Part shown: one piece after another, positions 7,110 through 13,775 of the stretch
Numbering within the stretch: the first letter of the stretch is position 1
Layout: each line of letters begins with the position of its first letter
Origin: Paraprevotella sp.
Lineage (GTDB): Bacteria; Bacteroidota; Bacteroidia; Bacteroidales; Bacteroidaceae
Reading direction: 5' to 3'
NCBI GenBank assembly: GCA_021205005.1
Contig: JAJPYK010000017.1
Location: forward strand, 1-13,775
Length of the DNA: 13,775 nucleotides
Program-made: the position numbers and the translations under genes
The notes under the pieces: generated by a model
What the model was told of the DNA's origin: nothing
The model's input: the letters and a program-made list of their open reading frames with translations, nothing else
Database searches by the model: none

Positions 7110-10100
7110 ATGATTGACTATGACTTTCGCCTCGTTTTTATAGATAATCAACATAAGAGCCGGCAAGACTAGCAACAGAAGCGGTAAGGCAGCCATGAAT
7201 CCGCCGATGACGGCCACGGCCAAAGGCTGTTGCATCTGTGCGCCCATTTCCATTCCGAGTGCCAGAGGCATCAGGGCCAGGATGGCTCCGATGGCTGTCA
7301 TCAGTTTCGGACGGATGCGTAAGGCGATGGCATAGTTGACAGACTCCTCCACGTTGCCGCCCGCCCGCCGGTTCATTCGATATTGATGTACGGTGAAAAT
7401 GGAGTTCTCGGCAATGATGCCCACCACCAGAATGATGCCAGTGTAGCTACTTACGTTTAGCGGGACACCGGTCAGCCACAAAGCTAACAGGCAACCGCAG
7501 ATGTCGGTGACGGAAATGAGTAGGATGGCCAAGGAAATCCGCCACTGTCGGAACAGAAACATGAGTACGGTGAGGACCAGTACTGTGGCCAGGCCGAGGA
7601 TTAGCGTCAGTTCCTTGAACGATTGTTGCTGCTCCGAGTAAGCTCCTCCGAAGGACAGGCTGTAACCGGTGGGCAGCGACATGCGTCAGGAGAAGGCCTG
7701 CTGAATATCGTTGACGGTGGTTCCCAAATCCCGATTTTCCAGACTGGTCGTCAGCACAATGACACTTTTCAGATCCTCTCGACGCTGCTCGATTTCCCCG
7801 GGTACGACTTCTATGCGGCAGAAGGAGCCGAGCGGGCGCGTGCTGCCGTCGGGCAGGATAATAGGTTGCCATTTGAGCTTTTTGGGCGTGTTGTCTGCAA
7901 AATCGGTGAAACGCAGGAGGATGCGGCGCATTTGCTCGCCGTCCTGTATCGAACCGATTTGAAGTCCGCCGGTCATGGCAGCTTGTGCCGGCACCGGTTC
8001 AATCACGTTGGCTGGCTGACAGAGGGGGATGCCGTCGGTATGTGCTGTCAGTTGCTCCTGAAAATCGGGCGACGAGATGCCGAAACGGGCCAGTTTTTCC
8101 TGGTCGGGAATAAAGACCTGCGAAGCACCTGCCGGGATGAGTCCGTTGTCCAGATCCACCACGCCGGGCACACTGCGCATGATTTTTTTTCTGCGCGGTC
8201 GGCCTATTGTTGCAGAGTGGTATAGTCATCGCCGAAGATTTTTACTTCAATCGGTTTCGGGGTACTGTCAGATCGCCCAGCAAGTCGGAGATACGCTGAC
8301 CGAAATCTACGGTCATGGCGGGGACGGAAGCTGCAAGTTGTCGGCGCAGGTCGTTGATGACTTCCGGCGTTGTTTCGGAACGGTCTTTTTTCAACTGTAT
8401 CAAATAGTCGCCGAAATTGCTCGGACGTGTCGTGAAGGACATGCCGACCGCTGTGCGTCGGGAGTAGGTCTCCACCTCGGGATGCGCCATGATGATCCGT
8501 TCCATTTGGCGGCACAGCCGGTCTGTCTCTTCAATATCGGTTCCGGCAGGGGTATGATAATCGAGTACGATCGTACCTTCGTCCAAATCAGGGAGGAAAC
8601 CGGAGGACAGTCGGGTAGAGGCATACCATCCTCCCGCGGCAAAAAGCAGCAGAAGACCGGGGGCTATCCACGGCTTGCGGTAGATGGCTGTTAGGAAGTG
8701 TACCTTATGAATGGCCGCCTGTTCCTGCTCGTTGACATCCGGATTCCCGGGACGTAGTTTTTCTTTGTAACCGATCAGCAGATGGAAAACCGGCAGCAAC
8801 AGCCACGTGACGAGAAAAGAAGCTACCAACGTCAACTGCATCGTGTCGGACAATTCCTTGAAGAAGCTGCCCGCCAGTCCGCTCATCAATCTGAAAGGAA
8901 AGTGAATGACGATGGTGGCCAGCGAAGAAGCGATCATGGCCGGGAACAGATTGCGGATGGCTTGACGCACGATGGTGAAGCGGTCCGTGCCGGGATGTTC
9001 TTCGTGTTCTCGATAAATTTGTTCGATGACCACGATGGCGTCGTCGATGATCAGGCCGACGGACGCGGCCATGGCTCCGAACGACATGATGTTGATGGTG
9101 ATGCCGGCCCCATAACACAGCAGGATGCTGAATGTTATGGTGACGGGAATCGTCAGCATGACGGCCAAACTGGCGCGCCACGACCGCAGAAAGAGTACCA
9201 TGACCGCCAGGGCGAGGAAGAGGCCTTCGTAGATGGTCTTCTGGACACTATGAATGCTGTCTCCCACAAACGCACTTTGGTTATAATAAGGTTTCAATTC
9301 ATACCCTGCGGGAAGCTGTTTCCTGATTTCATCGGCCTTGCTTTCCACGTCTTTTGCAAATGTGAGCAGGTCTATGCCCGGCTGTTTCACCAAGTCGACC
9401 AGCACTGCATCCCGTCCGTCGGCATTGATTTTCAGAAATTCCTGCCGTTCGCAGATTTCCACTTGAGCGATGTTGCGCAGGCGGATGACTCTCGTCCCGT
9501 CGTTTCGTATGATCGTATTTTTCAGAGATTCCAAGTCATTGATGCGCGTTCGGTCAGAACGAGATAGAGACGGTCGTATCCGGCCACATTGCCATTGCCC
9601 AGAACAAAATTCGTCTTGTCGAAAGCGGATTTGATTTCTGAGGGGGTAATGCCCGTGGCCGACATCTTTGCCGCATCGGGCTTCACGACGAACTCCTTGG
9701 CTTTTCCGCCTCGTACGACTACTTTGCTGATGCCCGGCACTTGAGAAAACAGGGGACGCACCACTAAATTGCCTACGTCGCGCAAGGCCATGCGGCTGTG
9801 GGTGGAACTCTCCAGCGTGTAACCGTAAACCGGGTATAGCGACTGGTTCATGGCTTCGGTGGAGATCACCGTTCCGGCCGGCAGGAAGCCTTTGATTTCG
9901 TTGATGCGGCTTTCCAACTGATTTTTCAAGGCGTAGATGTCAGATCCCCATTGGAAATACACATCCACGACGCAACTTCCGCGGCTCGTACTGCTTTTCA
10001 CCACCGTGACGCCCTGTACTTTCTTCACCGCACTCTCCAAGGGTTTGGTTACGATGATCATCATCCGGTCTACGGGCTGCTCTCCGGCATCGGCGATCAC

Positions 10101-10238
10101 GGTAATGCGCGGAAACAATACTTCGGGAAACAGGTTGGTTTGCATGCGGGTATAGCAGAACAACCCCGCCGCAAGCAGCAGGAGGCCCACGAAAAGAATG
10201 GGCTTGCTATAGAGTTGATGGTAACTTGCTTTTTGCAT
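7107..10238 (-). pseudogene. RND-type efflux pump, broken by three frame changes and two nonsense codons
   Basis: This is the remains of an inner-membrane RND transporter. The start ATG at 10238 (MQKASYHQLYSKPILFVG) lies 5 nt after the adaptor stop. The span of 3132 nt equals 1044 codons, normal for the family. Recognisable parts are TM1, the porter segment TNLFPEVLFPRITV, the TM4 segment GLIIDDAIVVIE with the proton-relay Asp pair of the HAE (drug-type) class, GFLPDLDEGTIV, FGQRISDLLGDL, MRSVPGVVDLDNGL, and the C-terminal TM block with GIIAENSIF and VIGGFMAALPLLLLVLP. Lesions in order of translation: one base missing near 9543-9544 (after LTERA, before INDLESLKN), one near 8264-8265 (between GDLT and TPKPIEVKIF), a TAG at 8206-8204 (LQQ*ADRA), a frame change in the A8 tract at 8183-8190, and a TGA at 7688-7686 (QQAFS*RMSLP). 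Translation would end after about 237 residues, so no working pump is expected. Confidence 0.88.
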
Positions 10239-10243
10239 GTCGT

Positions 10244-11149
10244 TCAGTTTTTTTCGGGTTGAGACAAGGTGACGCGGCTGCCGTCTTCCAACGCGTATCC
10301 GCCGCTCTGGATGATGCGGTCGGCGGCTGAAAGGTCGGTCGAAAAGATTGCTATGCTGTCGGCATCGCTGTTACCTATGGTGACGGGCACGCGCTTGGCT
10401 GTGCTGTCGGCCGAAAGTTTCATGACCCAATAGTTTTCGAGCCGTTCGTCGCTCTGTACGGCACTTCGGGGCAGCAGCATCACTTTCCTGTCCGGTTCCT
10501 CCTCGGTCGGTACCAGGGCTTCGACGTTCATGCCTTCGGGCAGGAAAGCCGCGCGGGCGCGGGCCACGATCCTTTGCGACTGTGAGGCTTCGTCCATCGT
10601 GACCAATGGCGTTTGTATCGTGGCTTCCAGGCGGCTGCCGTCGGGCAACACCAACGTACATCTTTTGCCTCTGGAAACCTCGCGGAGTTGTTCATAAGGC
10701 ACATGTATTTCGAAGACCAGACTGCCGGGCAGGGCCAGGGTACAAAGCAGGGTTCCCTCGCCGACGAAGCTGCCCGCCTGAGCAGCCACGGAGATCACGA
10801 TGCCCGTCTGGGCGGCCCGGATGACCATGGCTGATGAGGCGGGAGAGGAAAGTGCGTGTTGTTCCTGACTTTCGAGGTAGTACAAAGGTTGGCCGGCTTT
10901 CACCGTCATGCCCGGTTCCACACAGACTTTTGTGATGAAACCTGCGGAAGGGGCGGACATGACTGTCTTGTCCTGATATACCGTGGTGGCATTTAAAGAG
11001 AGGTCGTTATGTATGTTTCCGAAGCCGATACGGGTCAGGGTGACGGCGGTACGCGGAGTCGGGGCGGGAGCATTGTCCGCAGAGGAGCCGGAACGGCTGC
11101 ATCCGGCGGTACATAAACAAGCCCAAATAAGAATAGCGTATTTCATCAT
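10244..11149 (-). CDS. Efflux RND periplasmic adaptor (membrane-fusion) lipoprotein
   Basis: This is a 301-residue adaptor that should bridge the RND pump and the outer-membrane channel. Start codons at 11149 or 11146 (ATGATG) give a short signal peptide ending in TAG-Cys17, a lipobox-like site, so the mature protein is probably a lipoprotein; the ATG at 11179 would overlap the channel gene and is less likely. A barrel-sandwich (lipoyl-like) domain is visible in two halves, residues about 62-93 (SAPSAGFITKVCVEPG) and 109-138 (AAQTGIVISVAAQAGSFVGEG). Only about 15 residues join them, so the alpha-helical hairpin that usually docks on the channel is absent. A beta-barrel and membrane-proximal region follow. 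The frame is intact, unlike its neighbours on both sides. It lies 17 nt after the channel stop and 5 nt before the RND start, which fixes its place in the operon. Confidence 0.87.
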   Translation of the reverse strand: MMKYAILIWACLCTAGCSRSGSSADNAPAPTPRTAVTLTRIGFGNIHNDLSLNATTVYQDKTVMSAPSAGFITKVCVEPGMTVKAGQPLYYLESQEQHALSSPASSAMVIRAAQTGIVISVAAQAGSFVGEGTLLCTLALPGSLVFEIHVPYEQLREVSRGKRCTLVLPDGSRLEATIQTPLVTMDEASQSQRIVARARAAFLPEGMNVEALVPTEEEPDRKVMLLPRSAVQSDERLENYWVMKLSADSTAKRVPVTIGNSDADSIAIFSTDLSAADRIIQSGGYALEDGSRVTLSQPEKN

Positions 11150-11166
11150 GTTCGTGTTTTTGTTTG

Positions 11167-12450
11167 TTACCAGTTCCAATAGTTGAATGCCACCAAAAGG
11201 AGTTGGCGGTTGGTGTCGAGCAGCATGCGGTCCTTTTCCGTTTGGATTTTGTTGCGCAGCACGGAGATATAGTCGATGACGGATACCTGTCCGTCCCTCA
11301 TCTCTTTCCGGTAGTCGGCGAGCAGGAAATCATATTCCGCAAGTTGCCTGTCCATTAAAATCTTTCGTGTCTCGTAGCTTTTGATCTCCGACAGATATTG
11401 TCGTTTCCGTTGCGACTGTTGGAGTAAGAAATTATTTTTGTAATCTTCTATGGTGGAGATTTGTGTTAGGGTTTGTCGCTCTTTCCATCGTTTTTGTTTC
11501 CCGTCGAATAAAGTCCAGGCGAAAGTCAGGCCCGCACTCCATCCGAAATGCCGGTACATCTGATTGTATTGACTGATTTGTAGTCCGCCATCTATGAAGA
11601 GATCGAGTCGGGGATGGTATTGTTGGTTGAAAGCGTGCAGCGAAGCCCATGCGTTGAGGCTGTCTAATCGGTATTGTTCCATGAAGGCGGAAGACGTTCC
11701 GGAAGATGTCTTCATCTGTAAAATTACCGGTGAAAGCCGTACTTCCGTTGTGTCTGATATTCCGCATAATATATTCAGCTCGGACAAGTGCGTGCGGTAG
11801 TCCTGTCTGTAAGTGTTTTGCAGGACGGAATCGGCTTCCATCTCGATGGCCAGAAGCCTCAGGTCCGTAATGCGGCCCAGTCCGTGTGCCGCCAGGTTCT
11901 TCACTACGGTCATTTGCCGGCCTAGTAATACGGCGAGTCTGGCGGCATAGGATTTCTGCTCCTGATCGAGCAGACATAACATTTATTGTTCCGTCACCGA
12001 TCGTTCCATTTGATGCCGTTCCATGCCGATGCGGTTATCGGCGATGGCCGTACTGATTTGCGCTTGTTCCTTGGCCGACCGGTAAGTGAGCTTGCCCAGC
12101 AAGGGCTGTGTCCAGGTGACTCCTGCATGCAGGTGTCCACTGCTTACCCCCAGGTCATAACCGTAGTAATCGGTGGCGTCTTGTGCGTTCCATTGGAATG
12201 AAGTGTGTCCGTTGTCGCGCGAAAGTATGGGGACGAACAGGAAGTCACCGTTCAGTTCCACCTTGGAACGGGTGTACGCGGCCCGCAGGCGTTGCAGTTC
12301 GTCCTGTTGCAGTTCCGCCTGTCGGCCCAGGTCGTGTATGAGCGGGCTGTGTTCTTGTGCAGCCTCTATATAATAAGGTAAAGAACGGACTGTGTCCGGC
12401 GTGTCTTGCAAGGCATACCCCATAAGACAGATAGAGAGCAATCCAATCAT
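11167..12450 (-). pseudogene. TolC-family outer-membrane factor, interrupted by in-frame TAA
   Basis: Read through one stop this is a 427-residue TolC-like outer-membrane efflux channel and the first gene of the efflux operon. ATG at 12450 gives a signal peptide (MIGLLSICLMGYALQ); the ATG at 12495 lies upstream of the likely promoter box and is rejected. Long helical stretches with heptad character flank beta-strand segments, for example HLHAGVTWTQPLLGKLTYRSA in the first repeat and FGWSAGLTFAWTLFDGKQKRW in the second, which is the OEP two-repeat layout. A TAA at 11985-11983 (codon 156, SVTEQ*MLCLLDQEQ) cuts the first repeat; the same frame continues to the natural stop at 11167. A change such as AAA, CAA or GAA to TAA would explain it. 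An ATG follows the stop directly, but reinitiation would lack a signal peptide. The product is probably non-functional. Confidence 0.83.
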
Positions 12451-12467
12451 AGTTTCCTTTTTGGGGG

Positions 12468-12475
12468 CAAAAATA
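12468..12475 (-). promoter_or_regulatory. Promoter -7 box for the efflux operon
   Basis: Minus-strand TATTTTTG (12475 down to 12468) matches TAnnTTTG exactly and lies 17 nt before the ATG of the outer-membrane factor at 12450, giving a very short leader. No -33 TTTG is evident at 19-21 bases, which fits a promoter that needs an activator such as the response regulator, though that is only inference. Confidence 0.5.
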
Positions 12476-12570
12476 GAGCGCGATATTGTAGACATTTTGA
12501 AGTTATGCTCTTTTTTCAGGATTTCTTTCTCTCGGATAGGAGAAAATGAGAGGGACGGAAGCCGTATGCC

Positions 12571-12660
12571 TGATTTTTCTGCGGAGATCGATTTTTCAAT
12601 CTGCGGAGAAAAAAAAGTTTTTTCTCCACAGATTGAAATCTTATTTTCAGGAGATTTTTA
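12571..12660 (-). repeat. Intergenic repeat element, copy B, with a near-perfect hairpin
   Basis: Arms at 12594-12614 and 12618-12638 form a 21-bp stem with one C/A mismatch and a 3-base loop; on the minus strand the mismatch becomes a G-U pair. The stem core is CAATCTGCGGAG against CTCCACAGATTG, extended by A6/T6 next to the loop. A further CTGCGGAGAT unit lies at 12580-12589. On the minus strand the order AATCTCCTGA, then ATCTGTGGAGAA, then TTCTCCGCAGATT, then CCGCAGAAA parallels copy A at 3401-3490. Confidence 0.6.
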
Positions 12661-12897
12661 TCGTATTGAGAACCAGAAAGATAGATGAACGCCATATTTC
12701 AGGTAGAAAGTCTCGTTTTTTGTCCGTTTTTATTTTCCGACGAGAGGAGGAATGTCCTGCTGGAACGGATGTTCCATTCGGTCATATCATTTGACGATGG
12801 ACTGTACGGATGGTGCGGATCCGAGGAGCAGCCCTCCTTTTTCGGATTTACCTTCGTCTAATGAAGGAGCGGGATTCTTCTTTTTCTTACGGGGGAA

Positions 12898-12927
12898 TTG
12901 CTTGCAAAATTGGTCAGAATACGTTTA
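12898..12927 (+). promoter_or_regulatory. Tentative promoter for the FMN-binding gene
   Basis: TTG at 12898-12900, a 19-base spacer and TACGTTTA at 12920-12927 resemble the -33/-7 pair, with one mismatch in the -7 box (final A for G). Transcription would start near 12933, about 50 nt before the ATG at 12984. Confidence 0.33.
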
Positions 12928-12983
12928 CTTCGCGACTGGAAATAGAGAATATAAGAGTAGGAACGAAAAAAAGAGGATGAAAA

Positions 12984-13775
12984 ATGAAATATGCTAAATT
13001 GAAACAGGTGTTGAGCCTGTTGACGTGTCTTCTGATGCTGTTGGCCGTGGCCATCCAGCAAAATCGGAAAGTGTTCGGGCATGATTTTAAGGGCGGACAT
13101 GACGAAAAGGGCCGTGTGCAGCCCGTGGAGCAGAAAGACGACGGTACGTTTGTGGTGCATACGGGTATGCTGGCCAAAGATATTATAGGATATGGCGGTA
13201 ATACGCCTGTGGACATTTCCGTCAAGGAGGGGCGCATCGTGAGGGTTACTCCTTTGCCCAATGCCGAATCGTCGGAGTTTTTCGGTCGTCTCAAAGAGGA
13301 AGGTTTGTTTTCGCGCTGGATCGGAATGACGCCGGAGGAGGCGGTGAAGGCGGATGTGGATGCGGTGTCGGGAGCTACGTTTTCATCGACAGCCGTGATC
13401 GCCACGGTGAGACGCGGGATGCAGTATGTCGTAGACACCGGAGTGAAACCGGAGGTTTCCGCGTCACGTCGGGTATGGACCTCGCCGGAGTTTTTGTGCG
13501 TGGCGTTGGTCATCCTGGCAGGTAGCGTTCTGCCTTCTTTCGGCCGTTCGCCCCGCTATCGTGTGGTGCAGCTTGTCCTGAATGTCGTCGTGCTGGGCTT
13601 CTGGAGCGGAAGCTTCATTTCTTATTCCTTAATGGTCAACTATTTATCCAACGGACTGCACGGGTGGACTTCTGTGATACCGGTTCTGCTGCTGATCGTG
13701 GCTTTCGTATTTCCCCTGTTCTGGAAGAAAAACCATTATTGTGCCTGGATCTGTCCGTGGGGTTCCATGCAGGAA
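12984..13775 (+). CDS. Membrane FMN-binding protein with ferredoxin-type Cys motif, NosR/NapH-like (3' end outside window)
   Basis: The open frame runs 264 codons from ATG at 12984 to the right edge without a stop. It starts with a membrane anchor (about residues 8-24, VLSLLTCLLMLLAVAI), followed by a periplasmic FMN-binding domain ending in SGATFSSTAV. Thr132 in that motif is the expected covalent attachment site for FMN, as in NqrC, RnfG and NosR. Three more membrane segments follow (about 171-190, 200-220 and 233-248). The window ends just after C253-AWI-C257-P, the CxxxCP motif found in NosR/NapH-type membrane proteins, which usually carry [4Fe-4S] clusters further on. The likely role is electron transfer across or along the inner membrane. 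The partner reductase is not in the window, and a NosR-type role in nitrous oxide reduction should not be assumed. It is transcribed away from the efflux operon. Confidence 0.85.
   Translation, partial: MKYAKLKQVLSLLTCLLMLLAVAIQQNRKVFGHDFKGGHDEKGRVQPVEQKDDGTFVVHTGMLAKDIIGYGGNTPVDISVKEGRIVRVTPLPNAESSEFFGRLKEEGLFSRWIGMTPEEAVKADVDAVSGATFSSTAVIATVRRGMQYVVDTGVKPEVSASRRVWTSPEFLCVALVILAGSVLPSFGRSPRYRVVQLVLNVVVLGFWSGSFISYSLMVNYLSNGLHGWTSVIPVLLLIVAFVFPLFWKKNHYCAWICPWGSMQE

Larger units (their letters stand above)
12476..12983. other. Divergent intergenic region
   Basis: No supported coding sequence is seen between the efflux operon promoter and the FMN-binding gene. Short open frames here lack homology I can recognise. 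The region holds repeat copy B at about 12571-12660, with its strong hairpin, and a tentative promoter for the rightward gene at 12898-12927. The remaining stretch 12661-12890 shows nothing I can name. Confidence 0.55.

Noticed and set aside
8183..8270. Programmed ribosomal frameshifting in the RND gene
   Set aside because: There are several frame changes and two nonsense codons; one recoding site could not restore the protein.
8782..9567. 261-codon plus-strand open frame opposite the RND gene
   Set aside because: The translation is low-complexity, rich in His, Asp, Arg and Gln, as expected antisense to membrane-protein codons, and the RND frame on the other strand is clearly homologous.
3574..12450. 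Stop-codon recoding or alternative genetic code as an explanation of the internal stops
   Set aside because: TAG, TAA and TGA all occur inside genes, while TAA and TGA also end intact genes here, and frame changes are present as well; decay or sequence error is simpler.
12914..13513. 199-codon minus-strand open frame over the FMN-binding gene
   Set aside because: The plus strand has a continuous frame with FMN-binding and CxxxCP motifs; the minus frame has none.

Overview
The window reads as a chromosomal stretch of a Bacteroidota bacterium, most likely order Bacteroidales. The signs are promoter boxes of the form TAnnTTTG (the -7 element typical of this phylum) a short way upstream of several genes, no clear Shine-Dalgarno sequences, and protein families in their Bacteroidales form. 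These include a Nif3-like protein paired with a coiled-coil zinc-ribbon protein, a PAP2 phosphatase with a C-terminal outer-membrane barrel, and an RND efflux operon beside a two-component system. No RNA gene, CRISPR array, transposase or phage gene was seen.

Layout. (1) 1-1395, plus strand: the 3' part of a FetA/YbbL-type ABC ATPase and the complete FetB/YbbM-type permease. (2) 1460-3110, plus strand: a Nif3-like gene and a zinc-ribbon coiled-coil gene as a two-gene operon, with a well-formed promoter in front and a strong bidirectional hairpin terminator behind (3134-3181). (3) 3182-3573: no gene; it holds an imperfect palindrome and one copy of an intergenic repeat. (4) 3574-12450, minus strand: a nearly continuous run whose transcription order is tolC-like outer-membrane factor, membrane-fusion lipoprotein, RND pump, small EamA/DMT transporter, OmpR-type response regulator, histidine kinase, PAP2 phosphatase-barrel protein. 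(5) 12451-12983: a divergent intergenic region with a second copy of the same repeat. (6) 12984 to the end, plus strand: the 5' part of a membrane FMN-binding protein with a CxxxCP ferredoxin-type motif (NosR/NapH-like).

The striking feature is damage within block 4. The outer-membrane factor has one in-frame TAA, the RND pump has three single-base frame changes plus a TAG and a TGA, and the PAP2-barrel gene has an in-frame TAG at the junction of its two domains. Read through these lesions, all three genes keep full-length coding capacity, so the lesions look recent, or are errors in the consensus. The adaptor, EamA, regulator and kinase genes between them are intact. EamA, regulator and kinase are joined by start/stop overlaps (TAATG and ATGA) and have a possible promoter of their own overlapping the RND stop codon. 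The picture is an efflux system that has lost its pump and outer-membrane channel but kept its sensor-regulator module. The second item worth attention is the repeat family built on the core TTCTCCGCAGATT, present at about 3401-3490 and, inverted, at about 12571-12660.
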